DNA of 64,000 bases from Pseudomonadota bacterium (GCA_963205265.1 CAUJJI010000036.1:1-64000), one strand, 5' to 3'; shown: positions 26,843 to 35,803, counted from the first letter of the stretch. The notes: generated by a model not told the origin, from the letters alone. Numbers and translations are program-made.

Positions 26843-27807
26843 CTGACGATTCGATCATTCGCCTCTCGGCTTCCCCTCCCGATGGGTCGCCGCTTGCGGC
26901 CAAGCGTAAGCCGGCGCTTGGGCGGGGGCTCGGTGCACTTCTGGGCGAGACACGTCGGGAAGAGCCCCTGGCATCCACGGCGGTGGGTGAGGGCGGTGCA
27001 GCGATCGCTGCAGGAGGACTGGCCTTGCTGTCGGTCGCCGACATCGAGCCGCATCCAGCGCAGCCCCGCCGCCACTTCGACGAAGCGGCGCTTGAAGAGC
27101 TTGCTGCATCGATTGCACAGCGCGGCGTTATCCAGCCCGTGATCGTCCGTCCGCTGCGCGAGGGGCGGTATCAGCTGGTTGCCGGCGAACGCCGCTGGCG
27201 CGCCGCCCAGCGGGCGCAATTGCACGAGATTCCGGCATTGATCCGTCACCTCAGTGAGCGGGAGGTGATGGCGCTTGCGCTCATCGAAAACCTGCAGCGC
27301 GAGGACCTCAACCCGATCGAAGAGGCCAGAGCCTATCAACGGCTGGCCGACGACGAGGGCCTGACTCAGGCCGAAATCGCGCGAATGGTCGACAAGAGCC
27401 GCAGCCATGTCGCCAATCTGCAGCGCCTGCTGGCCTTGCCCCATACGGTTATGGTCCTGGTAGAGGACGGTCGCCTTTCGATGGGCCACGCTCGCGCGTT
27501 GATCGGCGCCGAATCGGCTCACGAGATCGCTGAAACGGCAGTGACGAAAGGCCTTTCGGTCCGCGAGGTCGAGCGTCTCGTGCGTCAGTCGCGCAGCGGT
27601 CGCGTCGCACGCCGGGCGCGGTCCCCGCGCGAGGATCGGGAGAATGCCGATATTGCCGCGGTGCAGGGGCACCTCGAGGATTTCCTCGGCTTGCCGGTGC
27701 GGATCAAGGCCGACGGCGATCCGCGCTCCGGCGCGGTGACGATCCGTTACACCACGCTCGACCAGCTGGATCTGATCTGCCAGCGCCTTACCGGCGGGTC
27801 GATATAA
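26839..27807 (+). CDS. parB: Chromosome partitioning protein ParB
   Basis: A 322-residue ParB. The N-terminal KPALGRGLGALLGE is the conserved ParA-stimulating peptide; the CTP-binding domain carries GERRWRAA (about residue 118) and ENLQREDLNPIEEA; the parS-reading helix-turn-helix is TQAEIARMVDKSRSHVANLQRLL (described); the C-terminal dimerisation domain ends at residue 322. Three parS sites lie within 3.3 kb upstream of its start. Confidence 0.97.
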   Translation: MTDDSIIRLSASPPDGSPLAAKRKPALGRGLGALLGETRREEPLASTAVGEGGAAIAAGGLALLSVADIEPHPAQPRRHFDEAALEELAASIAQRGVIQPVIVRPLREGRYQLVAGERRWRAAQRAQLHEIPALIRHLSEREVMALALIENLQREDLNPIEEARAYQRLADDEGLTQAEIARMVDKSRSHVANLQRLLALPHTVMVLVEDGRLSMGHARALIGAESAHEIAETAVTKGLSVREVERLVRQSRSGRVARRARSPREDRENADIAAVQGHLEDFLGLPVRIKADGDPRSGAVTIRYTTLDQLDLICQRLTGGSI

Positions 27808-27853
27808 GCGTCTGTAATTTAAAGAATTATCGAAAGGGCTGGGCCACCCTGAC

Positions 27854-28525
27854 TCAGTCGACGCGGATTCGCTTGTCCGGCACGATCCTCACCCGCTTGC
27901 TCGGCATGCGCCTGGCTCGCGGTCGAACCGGCACGTCTTCGTAGACGTATTCGACGGTTTCGGTGCACTTCGGCTCGCGAGCAATCGCCGGCCCGGGTCT
28001 GCAGCAACCGTAAGCCGACGGAGCGTATGCAGGATGCGCATAGCCATAGCCGTACGCCGGCTGGGCGGCGTGGTAAGCGTAATAGGCGACATAGTCGTCG
28101 AGATAGGTCTCGCACTCGTCCCGTACGGATCGACTGTCTTCGGCCTTGTCGATCGCCATGCCCGCCGCTGCACCGATAGCGGCTCCGGCAACGGTGCCCA
28201 GCGTCCGGTGGTGGCGACCGGCGATGCGATTGCCGGCAACGCCACCGATCACGCCGCCGATGACGGCACCGCCGAGCCCGTCGTCGCGTACCGAGATCCG
28301 GCGCCGGCACTCGGCCAGCCAATGCGCCCGCAGGCCCGGCTCGATCATCGGCCGTGGCGCGCTTGGCGGCGGCGCAGCCTCCCGGTTCCATTCGGGCCTG
28401 TTGTCCGGTCCATCCGGTGCTACGCCCGGTTGCCGCTCTTGCGCCAGGGCAAGCGGCGCGCTCGCGATCGCGAGGGCAAAGCCGGCACCGACGGCGCAGG
28501 TCCGGAGATTGAAGCCGAGTTGCAT
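27854..28525 (-). CDS. Glycine-zipper 2TM domain exported protein
   Basis: A 223-residue protein with a signal peptide (residues about 1-28, ending ALAQ) and a glycine-zipper segment (about 84-125: GGAVIGGVIGGVAGNRIAG, then VAGAAIGAAAGMA) of the Rick_17kDa / SmpA-like outer membrane group. A Tyr/Ala/Pro-rich stretch (YAYHAAQPAYGYGYAHP) and an Arg/Lys-rich C terminus follow. It is probably a periplasmic or outer-membrane protein; the role is unknown. It converges with parB. Confidence 0.82.
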   Translation of the reverse strand: MQLGFNLRTCAVGAGFALAIASAPLALAQERQPGVAPDGPDNRPEWNREAAPPPSAPRPMIEPGLRAHWLAECRRRISVRDDGLGGAVIGGVIGGVAGNRIAGRHHRTLGTVAGAAIGAAAGMAIDKAEDSRSVRDECETYLDDYVAYYAYHAAQPAYGYGYAHPAYAPSAYGCCRPGPAIAREPKCTETVEYVYEDVPVRPRARRMPSKRVRIVPDKRIRVD

Positions 28526-28724
28526 GGAATACCCCTGTCGATGACGGACGTGTCGTTAATCGACTATTTAGCATCGCAAGGCGCAGCGAACCAAGCTTCC
28601 CAGCCGATTATTGCGGTCGCTGTCCCGATTCGGAGCAGGTATCGGGCGCCGCGTTTTTCTGCATTCCCGTGGACCCGGCAAACGCAAACTTGCTGGCGGG
28701 CAACTCCCCGCCTATCTCGTCTCC

Positions 28725-30203
28725 ATGAATCCCTCTCTTCGCAAGCTTCTGGTCATAGCCGGCATCACGATCCTGGTCCTGGCGGCCCTGTTCATCTGGA
28801 TTCGCCACGGGAACCCGTCCGAGCGTAGTGTCGAGGTAACGATGGGCAAGGATCCCCTCCTTGTCGAACCGGACAGCGAGCGGATTCCCAGTGTCGGCCT
28901 GGCCGACCCCATCGGATGGAAGGCGGGGGAGCAACCGGTCGCACCCGCGGGCCTCGCGGTCGGTCGCTTCGCCGAAGGCCTCGATCACCCTCGAACGCTG
29001 CTGGCCCTGCCGAACGGCGACATTCTTGTCGCCGAGACCAATTCACCGCCACGGGACCTGAGCGGCATAGGCGGTTTCTTCATGAAGCTGTTCATGGGGC
29101 GAGTGGGCGCTGGGGGCCCCTCGCCGGACAAGATCATATTGCTGCGCGATTCAGACGGTGACGGCAAGGCCGAGGGCCGCTTCGTCTTCCGCGAGAAGGA
29201 TCTGGCATCACCGTCCGGCATGGCCTGGCGTGACGGCAAGCTCTACGTCGCCAATCACAATGCCGTCCTTGCTTTCGAGTTCGTTCCCGGAGCGACGGTT
29301 CTGGGTGGCACGGCGAAGAAGCTGATGGACCTGCCCGGCGGCGGCAACCACTGGATGCGCAATCTGCTGCTGAGCCCGGATGGCAAGAAGCTCTACGTTG
29401 CCGTGGGATCGGCCTCCAACATCGGCGAGAACGGCATGGCCGAGGAGGCGGGGCGCGCCGCCATCTGGGAAATCGACCTCGCGAGCGGCTCTCGCCGCCA
29501 GTATGCGGCGGGGCTGCGCAATCCCAACGGCATGGCCTGGAACCCTTCGACCGGCGAATTGTGGACCGTGGTCAACGAGCGCGACATGCTCGGGCCCGAT
29601 CTCGTTCCCGACTACCTGACCAATGTCCCGGTCGGGGCGCAGTATGGCTGGCCCTGGGTCTACTGGAAGGACCTGCAGGACTGGCGGGTGAAGGATCCAG
29701 TGCCGGATTTCCTCACCGAGTACAGCCGCAAGCCCGAATATGCCCTTGGTGCGCATACCGCCGCGCTGGGGCTGCTGTTCTCGACCGGCGGCAATCTGAT
29801 GGGGGACGGCTTCGCCAACGGCGCGTTCATCGCCCGTCACGGTTCGTGGAACCGCAAGCCGCTTTCGGGATACGACGTGATCTTCGTGCCCTTCGACGCC
29901 AATGGCAATCCTCAGGGCAAGGCGAAGCCCGTGCTGACCGGCTTTCTTTCCAAGCGCGACGAAGCACATGGTCGTCCGGTCTGGCTCTCTTGGGACAAGG
30001 CCGGGGCTCTGCTGGTCAGCGACGATACGGGCGGCATCATCTGGCGAGTCTCCTCGCCGGGCGCCAAGCCTTCGGCGGCACCGAAGCCCGTCGTGTCCGA
30101 ACCGATGCCGCCACAGCGCGACCTAAAGAGTCCGGAGGCCCGCTTCGAGGCCGACTTCAAATCCGGCACCGAGGGGCAGTACGCGCGGGTTTCGGGGCAG
30201 TAG
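28725..30203 (+). CDS. Sorbosone dehydrogenase / PQQ-dependent sugar dehydrogenase family protein
   Basis: A 492-residue protein with an N-terminal membrane anchor or uncleaved signal (residues about 8-26), followed by a six-bladed beta-propeller of the soluble glucose dehydrogenase / L-sorbosone dehydrogenase group: HPRTLLALPNGDILVAETN, DLASPSGMAWRDGKLYVA, GLRNPNGMAWNPSTGELW and GHGRP-like C-terminal repeats including ARHGSWNRKPLSGYDV. It would use PQQ in the periplasm, but the sugar substrate cannot be read from sequence and no PQQ synthesis genes are here. ATG 28725 is the best start. Confidence 0.88.
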   Translation: MNPSLRKLLVIAGITILVLAALFIWIRHGNPSERSVEVTMGKDPLLVEPDSERIPSVGLADPIGWKAGEQPVAPAGLAVGRFAEGLDHPRTLLALPNGDILVAETNSPPRDLSGIGGFFMKLFMGRVGAGGPSPDKIILLRDSDGDGKAEGRFVFREKDLASPSGMAWRDGKLYVANHNAVLAFEFVPGATVLGGTAKKLMDLPGGGNHWMRNLLLSPDGKKLYVAVGSASNIGENGMAEEAGRAAIWEIDLASGSRRQYAAGLRNPNGMAWNPSTGELWTVVNERDMLGPDLVPDYLTNVPVGAQYGWPWVYWKDLQDWRVKDPVPDFLTEYSRKPEYALGAHTAALGLLFSTGGNLMGDGFANGAFIARHGSWNRKPLSGYDVIFVPFDANGNPQGKAKPVLTGFLSKRDEAHGRPVWLSWDKAGALLVSDDTGGIIWRVSSPGAKPSAAPKPVVSEPMPPQRDLKSPEARFEADFKSGTEGQYARVSGQ

Positions 30204-30216
30204 CCGCGGGACAGGT

Positions 30217-31044
30217 TTACAAGGCCCTCCCGGCCCGCCCGGCGAGCTCGTTGACATATTGCCAGGCCACGCGCCCGGAGCGCGCGCCGCGGCGCTTAGC
30301 CCATTCCAGGGCATCGCCTGGCTCCCATTCCAGGCTGTAGTGGCCGGCATAGCCCGCGATTATGGCGAGGTAGTCGTCCTGGCTGCAATTGTGGAATCCG
30401 ACCGACAGGCCGAAGCGGTCGGCGAGCGCGAGCCTGTCGTCGACCGCGTCGCGGGGATTGATCGGATCGTCCTGTTCCGAAAGATGGCGCGGCACGATGG
30501 CGCGGCGGTTCGACGTCACTGCCAGCCGCACGTTGCCGGGCCGAGATTCGACGCCACCTTCGAGCCAGGAACGCAAGAGGCGGGGCCCGTTGCCGTCGCC
30601 CTCTTCGAAGCCGAGATCGTCGATGAAGACCATGAAGCGCCGATCTACCCGGCCCAGGGTGCCAAACAGCCCGGCAACGGCGTTGAGCGCTTCCAGGGCG
30701 ACCTGGACGAGCGCGATCGCGCCCGGATATTGCGCATCGGCAGCAACGACGCTGGAGCGCAGCAGAGCGGACTTGCCCATGCCGCGCGAGCCCCAGAGGA
30801 GCATATCGTGGGCGGCATGGCCGGCCGCATGTCGCGCCACATTTTCCGCGACGACGCATTTCTGGGCATCGATACCGCGAAGCAGGTCGAGTGCGGGTGC
30901 TTCGATGCGGCTGACGGCGCGAGCGCCTGCGCCGTCCCAGACGTAGGCAGGGTGCGACAGCCAGTTGGTCTCGGCAGCATCGGCCGGAGCAAGCCGTTCG
31001 AGTGCCGTGGCGATCCGCTCGAGCAAGGCGGCGGTGTCGCTCAT
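30217..31044 (-). CDS. DUF815 family AAA-type ATPase
   Basis: A 275-residue ATP-binding protein. The Walker A motif is GSRGMGKSALLRS (about residue 88), the Walker B region VFIDDLGFEEGDG (about 140), and the sensor-like AVTSNRRAIVPRH follows; this is the DUF815 family of predicted P-loop ATPases. The role is unknown. It overlaps the acyl-CoA dehydrogenase gene (start ATG 31044 versus that gene's stop at 31041), with this gene downstream in transcription order placed to its left on the minus strand, so the two probably share a transcript. Confidence 0.88.
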   Translation of the reverse strand: MSDTAALLERIATALERLAPADAAETNWLSHPAYVWDGAGARAVSRIEAPALDLLRGIDAQKCVVAENVARHAAGHAAHDMLLWGSRGMGKSALLRSSVVAADAQYPGAIALVQVALEALNAVAGLFGTLGRVDRRFMVFIDDLGFEEGDGNGPRLLRSWLEGGVESRPGNVRLAVTSNRRAIVPRHLSEQDDPINPRDAVDDRLALADRFGLSVGFHNCSQDDYLAIIAGYAGHYSLEWEPGDALEWAKRRGARSGRVAWQYVNELAGRAGRAL

Positions 31045-32762
31045 CCTGCCAGGCTTTCGGCATCGAGGGCGTAGAGCAGCGCGGCCCCGCCGGTCGCAGC
31101 AGCCTTAAGGCCCATCGCCTCCGGCACGACACAATCGAGGAAATAGCGTGCGATCACCGGCTTGCTGCGGGCAATCCCCGCCGGCACATCCTCGGCGCCG
31201 GCCGCGCGCATCTGGCGAAGCAATTGCCAACCGGCGACAGCTACCGCGCACATCGTCTGGAACGGTACGCTGCCGGCAAGGCGGTCGTCGAGGCTGGCAT
31301 CCGACCGCATCCAATCGGCTACGTCACGGCAACTGTCGGCCAATTGCCGAAGAGTGGGAGTGTCCCCGGCCTCCCGTGCGATGTCGTGCATCAAGGCCGT
31401 GAGCACGCCGCCGTTTTCCAGGCCAAGCTTGCGCGTCACGAGATCGGCGGCCTGGATGCCGTTGGTTCCTTCATAAATCGGCGCGATGCGGGCATCACGG
31501 TAATACTGGGCGGCGCCGGTTTCCTCGATGAAGCCCATGCCGCCGTGGACCTGCACGCCGAGGCTCGCGACCTCGCAGCCGATGTCCGTCCCCCAGGCCT
31601 TGACCAGCGGCACCAGCAGATCCGCGCGCGCCTGCGCTGCACCGTCGCCCGCGGCACCGCGGTCTACCTGCCCGCAGCAGTAGTAGAGAAGCGCCCGTGC
31701 GCCCTCGGTCAAAGCCCGCATGCGCAGGAGCATGCGACGGACGTCGGGATGCTCGATGATCGCCACCGGGGTCCTGTCGGGTGACCCCGCGCGCGCCGAT
31801 TGGACTCGCTCGCGTGCATAGGCCATGGCCTTTTGCAGCGCCCGCTCGGCGATCTGCACGCCCTGGCTGCCGACATTGAGCCGCGCGGAGTTCATCATCG
31901 TGAACATGGCCTGCAGGCCCTGGTTCTCGGCTCCGATGATCTCGCCGATGCAGGCGCCGTTGTCACCGTAGCTCATCACGCATGTCGGTGAGGCGTGAAT
32001 GCCCATCTTGTGCTCGAGACCCACGGCCTTCAAGTCGTTGCGCGAGCCGGGAGACCCGTCGGCGTTGAGCTGGAACTTCGGCACGAGAAACAGCGAGATG
32101 CCTCGCGAGCCTGCCGGCGCGCCGGGCGTGCGCGCCAGGACGAGATGGACGATGTTCTCGCTCAGCTCGTGGTCGCCCCAAGTGATGAAGATCTTCGTGC
32201 CGGAGATAGCGTATTTCCCCGCGTGCTGCCCGTCGGTGATCGGTGTCGCCGAAGCGCGGAGCGCTCCTACGTCGCTGCCCGCTTGCGGCTCGGTGAGGTT
32301 CATCGTGCCCGACCATTCGCCGCTGATGAGCTTGGGCAGATAGAGGCGCTGTTGTTCCGGATTGCCATGGCGATGAAGCGCTTCGATGGCGCCGACGGTC
32401 AGCATAGGCATCAGGGCGAAGGCGAAGTTGGCCGACCCGAGACATTCGAGCACCACCGTAGCCAGCGTGAAGGGAAGCCCCTGGCCACCGAACTCCGGAG
32501 GGCCCGACAGGCTGTTCCAGCCCGCTTCGACATAGCCGTTCCAGGCTTCGGCAAAGCCGCCTGGCAGCGTGACCATGCCATTCGCCAGGCTTGCGCCCTC
32601 GACGTCGCCGATACGGTTCAGCGGCGCCCATTCCCCGGCAGCGAAGTCGCCTATGCCGGCGACGATCGCCGCGACGAGGTCGCTGTCTGGTGCCAGTTCG
32701 TCGATCCCGGCACTGATGCGAAGGGCGAAGACCTGTTCGGCGGTCGGTGGCGTAAAATCCAT
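31041..32762 (-). CDS. Acyl-CoA dehydrogenase family protein
   Basis: A 573-residue FAD enzyme of beta-oxidation. Conserved elements include the FAD-binding GSGTMNLTEPQAGSDVGAL region, FITWGDHELSENIVHLVLAR, the substrate-linked LEHKMGIHASPT, and YEGTNGIQAADLV near residue 440, whose Glu is the usual catalytic base. The C-terminal extension of about 110 residues marks the longer FadE-like type. The start MDFTPPTAEQ at 32762 is preceded by AGGAAAGG. It ends overlapping the DUF815 gene. Confidence 0.92.
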   Translation of the reverse strand: MDFTPPTAEQVFALRISAGIDELAPDSDLVAAIVAGIGDFAAGEWAPLNRIGDVEGASLANGMVTLPGGFAEAWNGYVEAGWNSLSGPPEFGGQGLPFTLATVVLECLGSANFAFALMPMLTVGAIEALHRHGNPEQQRLYLPKLISGEWSGTMNLTEPQAGSDVGALRASATPITDGQHAGKYAISGTKIFITWGDHELSENIVHLVLARTPGAPAGSRGISLFLVPKFQLNADGSPGSRNDLKAVGLEHKMGIHASPTCVMSYGDNGACIGEIIGAENQGLQAMFTMMNSARLNVGSQGVQIAERALQKAMAYARERVQSARAGSPDRTPVAIIEHPDVRRMLLRMRALTEGARALLYYCCGQVDRGAAGDGAAQARADLLVPLVKAWGTDIGCEVASLGVQVHGGMGFIEETGAAQYYRDARIAPIYEGTNGIQAADLVTRKLGLENGGVLTALMHDIAREAGDTPTLRQLADSCRDVADWMRSDASLDDRLAGSVPFQTMCAVAVAGWQLLRQMRAAGAEDVPAGIARSKPVIARYFLDCVVPEAMGLKAAATGGAALLYALDAESLAG

Positions 32763-32820
32763 ATGGCCTTTCCTGGCATTGCTGCTTGGCATTCCTTGCA
32801 GCGGACTATAGCGGCAGGCC

Positions 32821-33768
32821 ATGACGGGCAACAACGAACCCCCGATCCGGCCTGCCGACGCGTCGGCGGTCGCGGCGGCAGCCGCGCTGCTGCGCAGCGG
32901 CGGGCTGGTCGCGGTCCCGACCGAGACGGTTTACGGCCTCGCCGCCCGGGCCGACAGCGATGCTGCGGTAGCAGCGATCTACCGGGCGAAGGGCAGGCCG
33001 GATTTCAATCCGCTGATCGTACATGTCGCCGACCTTGCGGCAGCGGAACGGCTCGCATGGTTCGATGATCGCGCGCTGCGGCTCGCCGCGGCATTCTGGC
33101 CCGGCGCCTTGACCATGGTCCTGCCCAGGCGAGACGATGCGCCGCTCGCCGCGGCGGTATCGGCCGGACTCCCGACCGTGGCTCTGCGCTGCCCTGCGCA
33201 TCCGGCCATGCGTGCCCTGCTCGTTGCGGCCGAGCTTCCCCTGGCAGCTCCTTCCGCCAACCGCAGCGGCGCCGTCAGCCCGACGAGCGCCGCCCACGTC
33301 GCCGCCTCGCTCGGGAACAGGGTCGATCTGATACTCGACGGTGGGAAATGCGATTCAGGGATCGAATCGACCATCGTTGCACTGCGGGAAAGCGGCGGGT
33401 GGCAACTCTTGCGTCCGGGACCGATAACGGAGCGTGAGATCTCGGCGGTTCTAGGGGGGGCGGCCGAAACCACGGTGCCGCTGGGAATAGAGGCGCCTGG
33501 CCAGCTTGCCAGCCATTATGCGCCCGGCAAGCCGGTGCGGCTCGATGCTCTCACGCCCGCGAGCGACGAGTTCCACATCGGCTTCGGCGAGATCGGGGGC
33601 GACTTCAATCTTTCGCCATCCGGCGATCTGGCCCAGGCCGCGGCGCAGCTTTACGCAGCACTGCATCGCGGTGCCGCATCGAGCCTTGCGCGCATCGCGG
33701 TGGCGCCGATTCCAGAGGAGGGCATCGGCACGGCGATCAACGACCGGCTGCGGCGCGCTGCCGCGTGA
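32821..33768 (+). CDS. tsaC: L-threonylcarbamoyladenylate synthase (Sua5/YrdC family)
   Basis: A 315-residue enzyme making threonylcarbamoyl-AMP for the t6A37 tRNA modification. The YrdC domain (about residues 13-200) carries VAVPTETVYGLAA, KGRPDFNPLIVHV and APSANRSGAVSPT; the C-terminal Sua5 domain (about 230-310) makes this the long form. It is divergent from the acyl-CoA dehydrogenase gene with a 58-bp gap. Confidence 0.95.
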   Translation: MTGNNEPPIRPADASAVAAAAALLRSGGLVAVPTETVYGLAARADSDAAVAAIYRAKGRPDFNPLIVHVADLAAAERLAWFDDRALRLAAAFWPGALTMVLPRRDDAPLAAAVSAGLPTVALRCPAHPAMRALLVAAELPLAAPSANRSGAVSPTSAAHVAASLGNRVDLILDGGKCDSGIESTIVALRESGGWQLLRPGPITEREISAVLGGAAETTVPLGIEAPGQLASHYAPGKPVRLDALTPASDEFHIGFGEIGGDFNLSPSGDLAQAAAQLYAALHRGAASSLARIAVAPIPEEGIGTAINDRLRRAAA

Positions 33769-33770
33769 AA

Positions 33771-33787
33771 GCCCCGTTCCCCGGGGC
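33771..33787. terminator. Hairpin between convergent tsaC and lipoprotein genes
   Basis: GCCCCG at 33771-33776 pairs with CGGGGC at 33782-33787 around a TTCCC loop, in the 28-bp gap between the two convergent stop codons. On the minus strand it is followed by CTTTC, a short T-tract, so it may end the lipoprotein transcript. Confidence 0.4.
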
Positions 33788-33796
33788 CCATAGCTG

Positions 33797-34117
33797 CTAT
33801 TCGCGCTGCAGATCCTGCATTTCCTCGTAAGCCTCGCGCGCCTTGCGACAGGCTTCTTCATCGTTCCGGTCGCATTGCTCTGACCGCCGCCGGTAGTCGC
33901 GCTCCAGCTTTCCGTAGCGCTCTTCCTGCTTGCGCAAGCGGCGGCCGCGTTTCTCGTCCGCTTCGGACTGGCTGGTCGTCGCCCAGTCGACGCCTTGGGA
34001 CACCACGCGAACCGGCGCCGTCACCACGCTGGCTGCAGTGCGGGCCAGGCAGCCCGCAAGCACCGGCGTGAGGCCCACCAGGACGATGGCAGCGAGGTTC
34101 CGGACATTCGGCATCAT
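33797..34117 (-). CDS. Small lipoprotein with charged coiled-coil tail
   Basis: A 106-residue predicted lipoprotein. The signal (MMPNVRNLAAIVLVGL) ends in the lipobox VLAGC (Cys at about residue 23). The mature part starts hydrophobic and then becomes a highly charged helix rich in Arg/Glu (RGRRLRKQEERYGKLERDYRR, described) with two cysteines. I do not recognise a named family. No strong ribosome binding site is seen upstream, so the start is not certain. Confidence 0.68.
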   Translation of the reverse strand: MMPNVRNLAAIVLVGLTPVLAGCLARTAASVVTAPVRVVSQGVDWATTSQSEADEKRGRRLRKQEERYGKLERDYRRRSEQCDRNDEEACRKAREAYEEMQDLQRE

Positions 34118-34174
34118 CGTGCGACCATAACGTCCAGCGCTGACCTGCGGATGAACTCTGCGGACAGGCGACAT

Positions 34175-34210
34175 AAAAAAGGGGCCAACCGTTTCCGGCT
34201 GGCCCCCTTG
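34175..34210 (-). terminator. Intrinsic terminator of carD
   Basis: On the minus strand GGGGGCCAGCCG, loop GAAA, CGGTTGGCCCC is followed by TTTTTTATG, a textbook GC-rich hairpin plus U-tract. It lies about 20 bp after the carD stop codon. Confidence 0.85.
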
Positions 34211-34230
34211 GTGATCACACCGGAGATCGA

Positions 34231-34764
34231 TCAAGCACTGGCAGCATTCTCGTAGTACTTCGGCGCATGCTCGTTGAGGATCGCAAGGATCTTCTTGAGA
34301 GCGGACGGCTCGTCGGTCTTTTCCATCGCCGCAAGCTCGCGAGCGAGGCGCGACGAAGCGGCTTCGAAGATTTGGCGTTCGGAGTAGCTCTGCTCGGGCT
34401 GATCCTCGGCCCGGAATAGGTCGCGAGTCACTTCCGCGATCGAGACGAGGTCGCCAGAATTGATCTTCGCCTCGTATTCCTGAGCGCGACGCGACCACAT
34501 CGTCCGCTTGACCTTCGGCTTGCCCTTGAGCGTATCGAGCGCTTCACGCAGCGTCTTGTCGGACGACAGCTTGCGCATACCGATCGATTCGACCTTGTTC
34601 ACGGGAACCCGAAGCGTCATCCGCTCTTTCTCAAAGCGAAGGACGTAAAGCTCGAGTTGCATGCCGGCAATTTCCTGACTTTGAAGCTCGATGACCCGGC
34701 CAACACCGTGCTTCGGGTAAACGACGTAATCTCCAACATCGAAGGCGTCAGCCTTGGCTGCCAT
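34231..34764 (-). CDS. carD: CarD family transcriptional regulator
   Basis: A 177-residue CarD/CdnL protein. The N-terminal Tudor-like RNA polymerase interaction domain is DVGDYVVYPKHGVGRVIEL (about residues 8-26), and the C-terminal helical DNA-binding part includes MWSRRAQEYEAKINSGD. Such proteins stabilise open complexes at rRNA and housekeeping promoters. The start at 34764 follows AAAGGA. The genes helicase, S4 protein and ferredoxin lie just upstream on the same strand, a recurrent alphaproteobacterial block. Confidence 0.93.
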   Translation of the reverse strand: MAAKADAFDVGDYVVYPKHGVGRVIELQSQEIAGMQLELYVLRFEKERMTLRVPVNKVESIGMRKLSSDKTLREALDTLKGKPKVKRTMWSRRAQEYEAKINSGDLVSIAEVTRDLFRAEDQPEQSYSERQIFEAASSRLARELAAMEKTDEPSALKKILAILNEHAPKYYENAASA

Positions 34765-34922
34765 GTATCGTCCTTTCACATACAGGGCTTGTCACACGAC
34801 ACTCGGCATCAGGTTGAAGTCGAGCCCGATCGGTCCGATGGGTTCCATCAACCGCTTGCCGTGTCCCTGCCTTTCATGATTTGACAGCTGCCAACGGGCA
34901 GGAAGCCCCGGCAGTCCCAATT

Positions 34923-34952
34923 CATATAGCATGGCTGTAACAAAATTGCCAG
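34923..34952 (-). promoter_or_regulatory. Candidate carD promoter
   Basis: On the minus strand CTGGCA (34947-34952), an 18-base spacer, and an extended -10 element TGCTATATG (hexamer at 34923-34928) would place the carD start about 150 nt upstream of its start codon. The element is an inference from sequence only. Confidence 0.35.
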
Positions 34953-34984
34953 AGGCCAGTATCCGGGCGTAGCTCACCCCGCCG

Positions 34985-35014
34985 AAAGCCGGGCAAAAGC
35001 GTCGCCCGGTCTTT
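34985..35014 (-). terminator. Terminator-like hairpin downstream of the ferredoxin gene
   Basis: On the minus strand AAAG-A-CCGGGC (35014-35004) pairs with GCCCGG-CTTT (34994-34985) around a GACGCTTTT-type loop, ending in a short T-tract. It lies about 120 bp after the ferredoxin stop and separates it from carD. Confidence 0.45.
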
Positions 35015-35131
35015 GGCAGCAGCCCGGCCGATGCCGCAGGCACCAACCAGAGAATGCCGGTGCAGAGATCTAGCTCCCGGAACCTTTTCACTCCCTCCCG
35101 GATAAGCGGAAGGCGGCTCCAGGTCGACGGA

Positions 35132-35470
35132 TCAGTCGCCCTCGCCAGGCTCGGCCGAGAAGAATTTGTCGAACTTGTCGGCCACGCCCTTGAATTCGTC
35201 TGCGTCGGGCGGCGAATCCTTCTTCGAGGTGATGTTGGGCCACTCGGCCGAGTACTTCGAATTGAGCTCGAGCCATTGCTCGAGTCCGTTCTCGGTATCG
35301 GGGAGAATCGCCTCGGCCGGGCATTCGGGTTCGCAAACGCCGCAATCGATGCATTCGCTGGGATTGATGACGAGCATGTTTTCGCCCTCGTAGAAGCAGT
35401 CCACGGGGCAAACTTCCACGCAATCCATGTATTTGCAGCGGATACAGGCGTCGGTGACGACATAGGTCAT
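35132..35470 (-). CDS. fdxA: Seven-iron (3Fe-4S/4Fe-4S) ferredoxin FdxA
   Basis: A 112-residue ferredoxin. Two cysteine clusters are visible: [18 protein letters not shown] at residues 9-26 and [14 protein letters not shown] at residues 40-53, the arrangement of seven-iron ferredoxins. The C-terminal half is a long hydrophilic extension typical of the alphaproteobacterial FdxA form. Its start overlaps the S4-protein stop by four bases (ATGA). Confidence 0.94.
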   Translation of the reverse strand: MTYVVTDACIRCKYMDCVEVCPVDCFYEGENMLVINPSECIDCGVCEPECPAEAILPDTENGLEQWLELNSKYSAEWPNITSKKDSPPDADEFKGVADKFDKFFSAEPGEGD

Positions 35471-35781
35471 GGCTGCAAATCCCCTTCGGCAGCTTCGTTA
35501 CGATTGCCCGCTGCTATTGGAAAATTATTCTCCTCGTCAAGCACCCGATAGCAGCTTTGCGCTTCCGTTGCAGGTCCGCGTCGCGCCGGAAGGGCGAGAA
35601 GCTCGATCACACGGACGCCGTAGGTCAGTGGAATGACCAGCCGATCACCTGCCGTTACCTGCTGATGCGCGCGCTCCACGCGACGCCCGTTGAGACGGAT
35701 ATGCCCATCCTGCGCCATCGCCTGGGCAATGTTGCGTGTCTTCGCGAAGCGCAGGTACCAAAGGGCCTTGTCTATGCGCAT
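35467..35781 (-). CDS. S4 domain RNA-binding protein (heat-shock Hsp15-like)
   Basis: A 104-residue protein with an S4 RNA-binding domain: [22 protein letters not shown] and [18 protein letters not shown] (residues 1-45, described), followed by an unconserved tail. Related to Hsp15/RlbA proteins that bind ribosomal RNA. ATG 35781 is chosen because it begins the S4 motif. It lies 22 bp after the helicase gene and overlaps fdxA by four bases. Confidence 0.88.
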   Translation of the reverse strand: MRIDKALWYLRFAKTRNIAQAMAQDGHIRLNGRRVERAHQQVTAGDRLVIPLTYGVRVIELLALPARRGPATEAQSCYRVLDEENNFPIAAGNRNEAAEGDLQP

Positions 35782-35803
35782 GGTGGAGGGCCGCTTCCGG
35801 CGA

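Larger units (their letters stand above)
34780..35131. other. 352-bp gap between carD and the ferredoxin gene
   Basis: No convincing gene is seen here. A reading frame on the minus strand is open across this gap but begins inside the ferredoxin gene in another frame and has no family signal or codon bias, so I treat it as noncoding. The gap holds a terminator-like hairpin (34985-35014) and a candidate carD promoter (34923-34952), leaving a carD leader of about 150 nt. Confidence 0.5.

Noticed and set aside
34792-35463. A 223-residue reading frame running from inside fdxA through the gap toward carD
   Set aside because: It overlaps fdxA on the same strand in another frame, shows no family signal, and its part outside fdxA lacks the third-position GC bias of real genes here.
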